From positions 61,845,753 through 61,909,752 of the forward strand of contig CM055099.1 of NCBI GenBank assembly GCA_029204225.1: a stretch of 64,000 nt of DNA, written 5' to 3'. The notes beneath the pieces were generated by a model. That model ran no database searches, was not told the origin of the DNA, and worked only from the letters and a program-made list of their open reading frames with translations. A program made the position numbers and the translations under genes. Of this stretch, positions 32,829 to 43,560 are shown piece after piece (the stretch's first letter is position 1; every line of letters begins with the position of its first letter). Source of the DNA: Diphasiastrum complanatum. Taxonomy: Eukaryota; Streptophyta; Lycopodiopsida; Lycopodiales; Lycopodiaceae.

Positions 32829-35800
32829 TCAATGCTCTGGCTCTGACTCAGACGAATGCTCTGGAGACAACTCAGGGCCCCGAGCTGACTCTCGCAGCCG
32901 ATATCTCTGCCTGTCTGGAACTGGCATGGGCTGTGTATCCGAGGGGGAAGACTCGTCATCCTCATCCTCCCAATCAGCCTCCGCATCAGCCCCCAAGCAG
33001 GCCAAACCAACAACACCTGCTCCAACTGGCTGTGATACTGCACCTCTACCTGTACCTAGAGCCCTACGTGGTCGTCCTCTCCTCCCTGGCAGTTTCTGTG
33101 CCTTGCCTTTCTTGTTCGGTGCACCCTTGGGCTTGCCTGGTCTCTTGCGGACAAGAGGAGCTGTCAATGCCTCGTCACCCCCATGCAAATCACCTGGCTG
33201 GCTAGGCTGGGCCCAAGCTGAGGCCGGCTGGGATAGGGAAGCAAAAGAGGGAACTCCCTGTGCAACTGAGCGAGGAGGATGAGCTTGTGGAGTGTGTGCC
33301 CGTGGGGCTGCTGCAGGTGGAGGAACTGGCTGTGCAGGAGGCCAGTACAGTGGCGATATGTACTGAAAGGGGCGCTGTGGTGGCCGGTACTGGTACATCC
33401 TTGGTGCTGCCAAAGGAGGAGGATGTGACGTGGGTGCTGCCACTGTGGATGTGGGCGCTGCAAGAGAAAACCTGGGCACAGATGGTGGCCTGCCATGGAG
33501 ACCTGGTGCTGCAGAAGTGGACGGCGATGGAGGGGCTGCAGGCCTAAATGGCATCGGTGGCACTGGAGGAGCTGTGCGACGCACATACACCCTCTGAGGA
33601 GCTGGAGGAATTGTAGGCACCTTATGCGGCTGCTCTGGCTGGGACTCTGTGTGTGGCATGCTGGCAAGAGATGATGGGGGCGCCCTGACACTCGGCATCT
33701 GCTGGGCCTCTGAATCCAATGTGGCAACCAAGTCGGCCAGCTGGGCATCCGAATACAAATGCTCTGGGCTCTGGGACTCATCCTGTGCACCAGCCTCTAA
33801 ATCATCCTGTGCACCAACCTCTGAATCATCCTGTGCACCAACCCCTGAATCAACCCAAGCCTCATCCCGTGCCTCATCATGTGCACCCTGTAGACCCTGC
33901 ATGGCCTCCCAATCTGTGCAATGAAAGTCATCAGGTGCCTCCTCTGGTGTGCTGTCGTAGTAACGGCCATGACTCTGTGCTGCACGCATCCAAACATCTG
34001 CGGGACCGGCATCTAAACCACTCTGCCCTCTATCAAGAGCCTCCTCCATCATGTCGACATAGGTAGGTATGCCACTGCCCCCCCCTGTGTGCCCTTCCTG
34101 TCTGCCGGTATAACATGTGCCATGTGTCCCACCTCTGCCACGTGATGCACCTGTGACCCCTGCCCGTGGCGTGTGCCCTGCACCTGTATAATCTGCCTCA
34201 TCCCTCTCTGGTCTGGCAAACACAACCTGAATGGGCTCATCCTTATCATGCTCATCCTCTGACACTGGCTCATCTGCCTCATACAATGGGGGCTCTCTGT
34301 GCTCAAGCCCAAGCTCTCTCTCTCTCATCTCGGCAAGCTCCCTCTCTCTCTCTGCCATCAACTGTGTGCCCAGGTCATCTGCAGGCATGGGATGGGTGCT
34401 GTCCGTAGGCAAGTCAACCTGGCGCTCCAAATCGGATATCTTCGTCTGCAAGGTTTAAAATTGGCATGTCAGAGAAACAACTCTATCAAGAAATGAAACC
34501 AACATACCAGGAGTCAACCAACATGCTATGAAAGGTTAGCTTATCACCTGCAATGCGCTCGTAATGGTCGGAAGCCTCCTGGCGAGACGTGCGTTGGTGC
34601 TATAGAACACCAACCGCTCCAACTGACTCACTGACAAGCGGTTCCTTCTCCTCGTGTGAATCGGTGCCCATGTGCTCCAATTACGCTCACACACGGAGGC
34701 AGCACAGTCCTGTGGTGCGTGCATTGAAATACTTCAGCACATTGTGGCAGAGGTGAAACTTCAACGAAACACAAAAAATGGAGGATAAATTGAGATGCAT
34801 ACCTGAGAAAGGACACGCAGTGCAAGACGCTGTATAGATGGGTATGTGCTACCGAACATGGTCCACCAGGTAATGGGTAGCTGCCTCCTCTCTGGATCCT
34901 GGGCAGCCGGGTGGCCGAATGTGCCCATGCCGAAACGAAATGTAGCGAGCTCCTCCATGAGCCTGATAGGATCCAAACCTATGTGTGGACCCACCCTGTG
35001 AATGTACTGAAGCCAATCGGCCTCGAGCTCTCTGTCTGCGATCTGTGTCGGAGAGAGGGAGAGGGGATGCAGCATGTGTGCAACGCTGTGGATACTCCTG
35101 TGGAAGTAGTTCCACCGCATCTCCCATATGAACTTCAGCTCTGTCATCCTGCAGGTGAGGGGCATGTGGTTTAGGGCATTACAAAAAAGCTTAACACTGA
35201 CAGAAAAACAAACTAGCAAGTACTAAAAAGATAAAGGTCAATTGCAACACTGTACCGCTTACCTCTCTGGCTGCAAGATAGGCAGCTGCAGGAACTGTCC
35301 AATCCGGTCCATGAGCTCATACACCAGTCCAAGTGTCGACCCCTCGTTGTCAGCCATGCGGAGCCTAATGTAGAGTGGTCGAAGCAGTCCTGACAATGTC
35401 TGTGCATCCCTCCAGAACTGGTCTCCCCTCACCGTGGAAGAAAAGTGCTCCCCATCCTTAGTGTGCGGAAATGTACTGGCACCCCAAAGATCACTGGCAA
35501 CCATCTGTAGAAGCTGGGCCCTGCACCTTATCAAACGGTCGATGACCACCAAGTCGAATGCAAAGCGCGTGGGGGCTGGCTTACGGAGGTCCAGATGGCT
35601 GAACACCCGGAACATGGCAAGAACACGCCTCTTTCTGGTGACAAAAGTCACCAGGAAGAGGGCCTCCCGAACGATGGCTCTAACCCAGGGAAGTGCTCCA
35701 ATGTCCCCCATCAAAAGGTCTATGTCGTGGGCTGCACAGGGGGTATGAACAATATGAGGGAACTCGGCCTCTAGCAGTACACCCATCTGAATGCAGTTCG

Positions 35801-37134
35801 TGGCATTGTCCGTCACCACCGTGACGACATGCTGTGGGCCTATGGCTAGGATGGAAGACCTGATGACATCAAACATGAACTCTGCAGATATGACTCTCCC
35901 CCCCTGCTGCAATCCACTGCCCTCAAAAACTGTGTGCCCATGCAGCTGGAGACCAGTATGTTGAGGATCGGCCTCCTCCTGACATCAGTCCAGCCATCGG
36001 ACATGATGCTGCAACCGTAAGTGGCCCAGTGCCGACGCAGAGGCTCCATCTCTCTAGACAAGGACTCAACCCTATCCCTCAGCATGTGTGTGCGGACAAC
36101 CTCTGAACTAGGGACTCTCCAGCTAGGGTTGACAGACTGTGCAAGGCGGAAGGCCCTTCTGAAGGGCTCAGAGTCGGTGATGGCAAAGGGCAGGTTCAGC
36201 TCGTAGACCAGACTGGCCACGGCCTGTGTGGCCTGTCTGTCCATGTACGGCTGATGCGCGCCGCGAATGGTCTGCTGCACGAGGGCTCTCCTTGGTGGGC
36301 GACGGGTGGGGGACCTCCAGCACGGTGCACCAACCGTGACGGGAATGGACGATGACGCGACAGGCTGGGCGCTGGTGGATGCATCGGCTGTAGACGTGGA
36401 ATGGGGAGAGTGGGATGCACTGGCAGGGATGGGTGCAGCAGCATAGGTGGGGTGCACTGGTGGAGGGGCAACATCTGGCATGGGGTACGAAAACTGCTGG
36501 CTGAGGAGGTCATCCGGATGGGAAGGGAAGGAAGAAGGGATCTCTTCCACATCCTGGAAGGCCCGCCCAGTACCATCCTGGGCCTGCTCGGGTGGCGGAG
36601 AGTCCATGAGAAAGTCGTAGACTGGTGGAGTGCGAGCAACAGTGGGTGGTGGTGGAACCGCAGTGGCAACTGTCGGACGCGATGCTACGGGATCCACCGG
36701 AATCTGAGCAGATGGGGGTGCATGAGGCAGAACTGTTTGAGGGGCAAAGGGACCGGAGGAGGATGCACTCCCTCTCCTCGTGCGTGCCAGCCAAGCAGGC
36801 AGCAACTCTGGGTTAGTCACATAAGGAGCGGTGCAAAATCGGAGAACGCCCTCCGAAATGGTGTTCTCCCCTGCCACGAGCCGCGGCCCGTGGGTGTCCA
36901 GTAGTCGCTGCCTGTCGGGGACGGTCATGCTGCCACAAGGGGCAGCATTCAAGGTGGCACCATTTTTGGCGCGTGCGCCGAGCAGATGGCTTTTAAGGCG
37001 AGTGAGGGATGCAGCAAACTCGACGAGACAGTATCGGCAGCGCACGATCTTCTGACCGGTCTTGTTGGCCTTGTCGGCAACCTGCCTGACAATGTCTACC
37101 TCGTCCCACAGACCGGAAAGTCGGATTGCACCAT
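32829..37134 (-). pseudogene. hAT-A transposase (A3), full exon set, two small frameshifts
   Basis: Exons on the minus strand: 37134-35263, 35148-34803, 34709-34548, 34445-32829. Exons 2-4 have the lengths of A1 (346, 162) or an open frame of 538 codons (exon 4). Only exon 1 is damaged: one base missing in the seventh codon region (CCGACTTTCC against CCGACCTTTCC), and seven instead of eight Gs at DCSRGG (about 35898-35904). Intact, the protein would be about 1330 aa, long for a hAT transposase, because exon 4 adds a charged helix, acidic repeats (VGAQDDSEVGAQDDLEAGAQDE), a Pro-rich region and two AT-hook-like motifs (RPGKPKG, RRGRPRR; about 33060-33155). This copy best shows the family's gene structure. 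Confidence 0.88.
33060..33160 (-). other. AT-hook pair in the hAT-A transposase tail (A3)
   Basis: VRKRPGKPKGAPNKKG and LPGRRGRPRRA. The second has the RGRP core of AT-hooks, which bind the minor groove of AT-rich DNA. Equivalent pairs are in A2 (about 16580-16680), A4 (about 46795-46895) and A6 (about 54800-54900), with PGRPKG or RRPKG at the first hook. Every copy that keeps the 3' exon keeps this region. Confidence 0.65.
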
Positions 37135-37399
37135 TGCAGATGAAATGAGGGATGGATTGCTGGAAAAAAAACAGCAGGGTTCACTGTTGGAGAGACGCTG
37201 AAAATGGGCGAATGCAGGGCAAAGGAAATCAGATGCAAGGCAGGGCGTTGCGTGGGCGATGGGCGACGCAAGGAATCAAAGGCAGGCAAGAAAACCTTGT
37301 AGCGATGGCAGGGCGGAGAGGGCGCAAAAAAATTTCAGAGGAAATGCAAGGGGGGCGGGTAGGTTTAGGTAAAAAAAAATTTAAAAAAATATTAAATAA

Positions 37400-37486
37400 T
37401 AAATATATTATTATATTGTGGTACTGCGGTACCAGTATGGTCCCGCGGTACCGGGATCCGCGGTACCCAGTACCGCGGGACCTATG
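37400..37486. promoter_or_regulatory. hAT-A left subterminal palindrome cluster (A3)
   Basis: GGTACTGCGGTACC, GGTCCCGCGGTACCGGGATCCGCGGTACCCAG and GTACCGCGGGACCTATG, mirroring the left end of A1 at 6015-6105. Confidence 0.6.
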
Positions 37487-37502
37487 ATATATATATATAT
37501 AA

Positions 37503-39480
37503 ACCAAAATTTCGGAACGTTTGTTCTAGAACACCCACCCTGCGGAATGTGTTCCCCCAACATCTGTACAATACGTTGCAACTATTGTACATACACAAGA
37601 AATTGTATTTGATGCCCTAGCTTATAAAAAAAAATCGATTTAGCACGTATTGTCAATAGTTCTACTTATTCTATAAGTTTTAAGAGTTTGTTTCATAATT
37701 CTTGATAATGAACCATGAAGTTTTTGCGTTGTTTGCCTAGAGCAAGCCTCATACCATTATGAACGTGGTTGCCCTTTAATTTCCATCCATAGTTTTCGGA
37801 TATGTTGCTTGAATGTTTATATATGTCACTTGAATTTCTTTCCTGCATGTATGGGTCTTGGAATTTTGTGTGGAGAAAAGGCGTTGTTAGTTCATGTGTG
37901 GCATCTTGATGTTGTTGTCAGTATTAATCAACTTTGTGTTTTACATGAATCAAATCAGGTAGAAGCTGTTCCTCCCTTGGTGATCTCTCCACCAATATTG
38001 CATCGAGATTTTGGTAATATATTATTTTTTGTGATTATTGATTTAAAGCTCATCTTAGTGATTTTTTAATTGCTTATGTACAAAACTCCTAAAAGAGTTG
38101 TCTTAGAAGTTGTGTTGATTTTTGGACTTTGTTATACCTATATATGTTCTTATGAACTCATGTGTGTAAGATTTGCTCTTAGTCCATGTCTGATCAATGA
38201 AAGTAGTAATTTTCGTCCAAAGAAAGTGATTGTAAAGAGTGTTAATGAACTTGATTTTTTATCAATGAAGTATGGGCTCAAGAGATGACTAGATAGAGCT
38301 TGCCATCTTGGAGTGAAGCTTGGGGCAATCATGAAGCACTTACCCATCAAAGAATTTCTAGAGTTTCAAAATGTGGTCGTAGCAACAGATTATAGAAAAA
38401 GGCTTCCAAATTAGAAAAGAGCATGTTCATGCATATTACATTGGGCTTTCAGCACAAGTACTAACAGAATCTAGCAAGCTTTGGCAACTTCAAGTTTGAG
38501 CTTCTTGGAGAATGGCAAAATACAGTTTCAAAACTTTGAACTTTTGCAACGAATATCATGTATATTTGTGACCCATCTAAAGGTGATTTAGTGATTTGTT
38601 CTCCGTCTGGGGTGCTTGATTTATCTATGGAACCTCTGCTTAAACCTTGAAGCTCAACTAATGTATCGAAATTGGTAGGTGACATTAAACTATTTTTGTC
38701 TAAACTAAAAGAGGCAAAGGCTGAGAATGAGAAGATCAAAATACTTCCTACGATATAGATGTTGTCTTGACAGATGCTTAGTTTTCCTTAAAAGTTAAAA
38801 GACAATAGACTTTGAGATAGGTTAAAAAGTAGCAAACTTTCCAAATCGAAATAGGTCACAATGAGTTGATGAGAAGATATGAAGTTTGGAAGATATTGGA
38901 GGGCTGGACATACTCTGCTTGGATCCTTTAGTAGGCTGAAGTACAAAAGACAAAAGGACAATGGATCAATGTACTTCTGCTCAAATGTAGAAGAAAATGC
39001 ACTAACCTTCACAATTGTGGCTTTCTAAAGAGATCGCACATCGTATTGCAAAGGAGCTCGAACTCCAACAATATTGGGAGGGATGGCCTCTTGACCTGTA
39101 TGATCCCCAAGTACATATGGGATCTAGTGAATCTATCATTGAGGTCTTGGATGATCCCTATTAGCTTCAAGCAACAAAATAAATCTCACTCCAACAACGT
39201 AATGATGGGGTCATGATGTCTTGAACTGTCAGATCCCAAAGTAGATACGAGAGCTTGTAACTTGTCATTGTCGTGCAATGGTACCTATTAGCTTCCTACA
39301 TGAAGTGCGCCCTCCATTTCTTGTCATTGATAGTAGTCTAAGAAAATGGAAATGGTTTGATCTTTAGTTCGCTATCAAACTTATATGGATGGTTTTTATG
39401 CACTTGTTGATGATGGTGCATTTCTTGTTATTCCTTTATATATCCAACTGATCATTGTAATTTGTACATACATTCATCAA
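37503..39480. other. Unassigned AT-rich DNA
   Basis: No confident gene. A degenerate coding trace may lie at 38560-38757 on the plus strand (VICSPSGVLDLSMEPLLKP, a TGA, then KLVGDIKLFLSKLKEAKAEN, coiled-coil-like). 39050-39290 holds two imperfect tandem segments of about 120 bp sharing CCAACAA...GATCCC.AAGTA...CCTATTAGCTTC. Nothing else recognised. Confidence 0.4.
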
Positions 39481-39483
39481 ACG

Positions 39484-39579
39484 TCTGAGAAACGCCCCCC
39501 TATTTGAGAAATGCAATCCAGAAACGTGTTTCTGAATGCGTTTCTGGATGCTTTTCCAGAAACGCAATGCATCTATGGA
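39484..39579 (-). mobile_element. Possible right end of hAT-D
   Basis: GAGAAACGCCCC, CCAGAAACGTGTTTCTG, GCGTTTCTGG, CCAGAAACGCAATGCATCTATG: the same AGAAACG palindromic words as at 23401-23470, and a terminal GCATCTATG that is the inverse of the CATAGATGC left end. Either the far end of the element starting at 23401 or a separate remnant. Confidence 0.5.
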
Positions 39580-39998
39580 TAGAGCTAAGCATTATGTTGA
39601 TCTTAAGAGATCTAGAGTGCATCGCTTAGTCTTAAGATTAAGGCATTCATGGATCCAAATTAGGGGGGGGGGGGGTGTTCGATTTATTCGATTATTTATA
39701 TCTAACTAAGGAATCAAGAAAATCAACAAGAAACACTACTACAAAGTTCTCCTTGGAAGCTTAGAATTCCTATAAACCTCTAAAAAAGAGGGGACAAGGC
39801 CTATTTACATTCCATGGAGGCCGGGCACCATACCAGAAGGTTAGGGCCTTGCCTATATGCCTGGTCTCGGCTAAATGTCATACTAGTGACCGAAAAGACC
39901 CAATGTAAGTAGTTAGGTACCTTAGAGATGCACGTGAAATAATATGGCCCTACATACCATATCTACTGTATGAATCTACGACTACCACTGTTTTTGTA

Positions 39999-40051
39999 GG
40001 TATCAGCTAACAATGAATGCTGAAACGCAGCATTCATTGTTGGCTGATACC
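39999..40051. other. Near-perfect 24-bp stem hairpin
   Basis: GGTATCAGCTAACAATGAATGC.TG, loop AAACG, then the inverse arm ending GGCTGATACC. All 24 positions pair, with one G.T wobble. No terminal transposon features flank it. Could be a small-RNA precursor, a folded transposon relic, or an inverted duplication. Confidence 0.6.
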
Positions 40052-40626
40052 TGTTCATTTTTTGGGCCTGAAATTTGATTTCAGTTGAGCTTGGAATGGC
40101 ATCTCTGTGTTTTCAAGTTTTCAGGTTTACCTATTCATCTTTGTTTAGTGCTTCGTTTCCAACAGGTTGCAGTTAAAATTTTACAGAACACCACTTTACC
40201 GGTGTGTTGAGAATCTAGTTTTTCTAGCAATGCAATGAAGTTTTAAATTTCTAGCTGTTTGAAAGGATTAGGCGAGTTTCTTTTCGGCTTTTGAGGATGT
40301 GAACTGCTGTCATGGAAACTTGTTAAGGATATTCAAACTAGATGCAAGTTTTATGCTTTCAGTAAAGTAAAACCAATGATAAATTCTAAAGCCCTTTTGC
40401 CTTTGTTTGAGGAGCTCTTGATGGGGATATGTACAAAAGTCACCATTGATTCAATCATTATACTTGATGTGCTTTGTTTGAGATGCTCTTGCTGGGGATA
40501 CGTACAAAAGTCGCTGTTAGTAATATTGTCCATTTTCTTGTAAAATTCAGTCTATGAGCCTTTTTCTCAAATAGGAATTGAATCAATGAGTAGGGTTTGA
40601 TTTTGTCATCTGTTGTGCCATGCCAG

Positions 40627-40826
40627 TGGAGAGTTGCGCCAGTCCTGTAGCAGATTCCCAAGTCCTTTTGGATCCGATATGTGAGGCTCGTGCACATGAG
40701 CTCCGTCAAAATGATTTTCTTAATATGCCAAATGACCCAGGCAAAGATGTAGCAGTTAAAAAGCTTGTGGTGAAATTAATACTTCACACAAGTGGGAAAC
40801 TTGCTGCTAAATGTGATTACGACCCT
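40627..40826 (+). CDS. Possible host-gene exon, unidentified
   Basis: An open frame of about 66 codons (ESCASPVADSQVLLDPICEA...VAVKKLVVKLILHT...KCDYDP) preceded by TGTGCCATGCCAG (acceptor-like) and ended by CCT/GTAAGTTC, an excellent donor. It splices in phase 0 to the next possible exon 103 bp downstream. No domain recognised. Composition is much less AT-rich than the flanks. A real host exon is plausible; a fossil of an unrecognised element is the alternative. Confidence 0.4.
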
Positions 40827-40929
40827 GTAAGTTCATGATTTGTATTTTCTTTTCCGAAGGAAACTAACTATCTTCGTAAGTACTTTCATAACTCTATCAG
40901 TTTTGACTTGTTGGGTTTTCTGGATGCAG

Positions 40930-40985
40930 CAACTAGTAATGACAATGAGATCTATTTCTGGAGCCGAGTGGTGGTCCAAAGAAAG
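40930..40985 (+). CDS. Possible short host-gene exon, unidentified
   Basis: 56 nt between TTTTCTGGATGCAG and AAAG/GTGAAG. In phase 0 after the upstream exon it reads QLVMTMRSISGAEWWSKER. Good splice signals at both sides and phase agreement are the only support; no family recognised. Confidence 0.35.
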
Positions 40986-43149
40986 GTGAAGCAAAATATT
41001 TTATACTGTTACTGCCAAGAAGATGTAGGTCTTTCATGTAGTGAAGGTAAACCTTATAGACATGTCTGTGAAGATTCTTCACAGACATGAATAAAAAACA
41101 GTGAAAGGAATGAGTATGTTAATATTAAATGTAGACTAGAAACACAATATCTCCAATAAGGCACTTATGGTGACCGACCCTCAGTTTTTGGTCTCTCATT
41201 GCGAGTAGCACTATGTGCAGTTAAAAATTGAGAGCAGATCTGCCTCCCAGTACTCTATGATGGCCTTACATGTCCCTTGGGACTTTTTGGGCAGATCATT
41301 TTATTAACATTTTTAAATTGATGCCCAGCCATTTTAATTCTTTTGGGCACATAGTGATGAAGTCTTTATAAATTGCAGCACCAGTTTTGCATTTTGACAG
41401 GCAGCAAAAAAAGAACACAGTTTATTTGATGGGCATTTTGCATCTCTTTCAAAAACTCTTCTCATTTTCTTGAAAAGTGCTTTTATTATGACAGACATCC
41501 AAATAGAACTTCATTTTATACTTGACATTGCCATTGACGGGCATCACGTTGTCGAATTTCATCGTGTGTAGCAACACAAGAGTTTTTCTCTGTTTAAATG
41601 ATTCTTTACTTATAAAGGTGATACTCAAAGAAAAAATGTGCATCCTATGAATTATGGGACATCCACCTTGGGCAAATCAAGGGTTGGATTGGTGTAAAGA
41701 GGCTAGCTAGGGGTTGTTTCTCTTTAGAAATCCGTTTTTTTTGAAGTTTGTTGCTTCTATCTTGATCAATATTGTTTTTGGGTTCAAACTAGTGATGCAA
41801 AGTCAAGAAATTGATGTGCACAATGCATTAGGAGCTATGTATGAAGCATAAAAAGTATCTTCCTGTTTGGGAGGCATAGCTTGTTTGCTTTTCTTTTGAG
41901 ACACAATCTTGTATGCTCAATGGATAGAAAACAAAAGCCATGAAGGCTAACTTTTGAAGCTTGCCCAAGTGGTGTTTATGACACTGAAGCTATTTCCCTT
42001 TGAGAACTTAACATCTTTCCACCAACGGGTATACAATATCAAACTAACAAAAAAAATCTGCGAAGGTTAGTTGCGTCAGTATAATCCTTACGAAGGTTAG
42101 TTGTGTGGAATTTCCATATTTTAAGCCAAAGAACCCTTTTAGGCATCAATAACAACATCATTCCATTAAGAACCTTCATTGTCCTTACCAAAGTTGTATT
42201 ATCTAGTTTCTATTTCAGTTAGTCCTGCTAAGGTTAGTTTTCACAGATAAAGCCTTGTGAATGTTTCCAGTGATTTTGAATCATTGCTCCCTAAGCCACG
42301 TTTAGATTATTTTCTCAAAACATGTCATCGTGTTGTAATTTTGTCGTATGATGATCATTAGGTATGGATGAAAGAGGTGCAGCTATAGGAGTTCCTATGT
42401 ATGGATTGGAATGAGGCTTGTAAAATTATCTCATTTCAGCACACTTCAAGCTCAATTTCATTGGAGCTAAAAGATAAATTTTCATCTGAAGGATGATTGT
42501 CCTTGTCACCTCTATCCAGCTTGACATTCCTTTACATACACCTTTTTCATCCATACCAAATGATCATTGTAAGACAAATCATAGCGAACCATAAAAAGCA
42601 ACATAAACATTCCATTGAAACATAATTTGGATAAGACAGACGTAGTAATTATATAATGTTTGGCTTCAAGGCACCAACATGGTCCAGTACAATGATATGA
42701 TAACAATATGAAAATTACAATTTTTTGACTTATTCTTTGACAAGTAGTCCTTCTTGTCAAAGTCCTTGCCAGTATAAAGTAAGGGTGATGTTGGTGGTGA
42801 TGAGCCCCTGCCCCTGCCTTTGTTCCTACCTCCTACCTTTGCCTCTCTCCTCAGCCCAGCTCCCATATCTCCCTCTCCCTCTCTCTCACTCACACCCCTG
42901 GCTGTCTCTGATCCCCTCCTCCTACACTACCTCTAGGCTGTCCCCTAGCTCGACGTGCATGTGTATCCAAACTATAAGGTGCTGCACCATGTGAAGGCCT
43001 TGTAAATTGAGATTGTTGGATTTTAACCTCACTTGCTGCAGGCACCTCTCTTTTGCGTAAAAAATAGGCACCTCTCTTTTGCGTAAAAAATAGAAATCTC
43101 TTGTAAAACATTCATAAAAATAGCACCCCTTAATTGGTCAGCCAACCTT

Positions 43150-43330
43150 TGCCCATCTCTAAAAAGATCCATCATTACCATCAAGAATGTTAGGAGCAAC
43201 ATCATCAATATCAAGCTTTGGCACACTTGCTTCATCAAATTTAACATCCCTACTTATGACCACCTTTTTTGTTGAAGGAATGTATACTTTGAAAGCTTTA
43301 GCAATGCTTTGCGCCATTTAATAATATAGC
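43150..43330 (-). pseudogene. Ty1/copia pol trace
   Basis: On the minus strand: KAFKVYIPSTKKVVISRDVKF then DEASVPKLDIDDVAPNI, ending in a TAG. This is the conserved segment after copia integrase (usual form: Y.VY.P.T.KV..SRDV.FDE). Only about 45 codons are clear. Neighbouring minus-strand sequence down to about 42670 has charged, Gly-rich frames that may be decayed linker of the same element. Confidence 0.6.
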
Positions 43331-43560
43331 AAAGCAAACTTGGTCTCGATGCAACCATGTGTAAAAAATTAGTATTTCTAATACCTACTACTTATCATTG
43401 TTTTTTGAAATGTTTTAGTTTGTTGGTTTTAATATGTTTTAGGGTTAAAAAGACACGTTTTACACAACGTTATGTTGTTTGGAACATTCACGTTCTGGAA
43501 TGAAGATTTTGGAACGTGGATGTAGCATGTCCCAATTTTCTGCATCCATGATATATATTT

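Larger units (their letters stand above)
30850..37486 (-). mobile_element. hAT-A copy A3, end to end (6.6 kb)
   Basis: Both ends are present: right end CATAGTGTCACCTAG (30850) and left end ...GCGGGACCTATG (37486), each followed outward by ATATATAT. Contents from the right end: subterminal repeats, three 85-bp-type tandem units (about 31081-31335), TATA-like block, small gene plus a partial second copy, intergenic region, transposase gene on the minus strand, left subterminal palindromes. An 8-bp TATATATA duplication would fit hAT but cannot be told from the microsatellite. Confidence 0.9.
40052..43000. other. Mostly unassigned DNA around two possible exons
   Basis: AT-rich, without transposon coding motifs until the copia trace near 43150. 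It holds two possible exons (40627-40826 and 40930-40985) and a 29-bp palindrome (41061-41089). The rest could be intron or intergenic DNA. Confidence 0.4.

Noticed and set aside
43441-43560. Possible further transposon end (TCATGGATGCAGAAA on the minus strand with GGAACGTG words)
   Set aside because: Resembles the hAT-D terminus only loosely, and no partner end could be fixed. Left out of the feature list.
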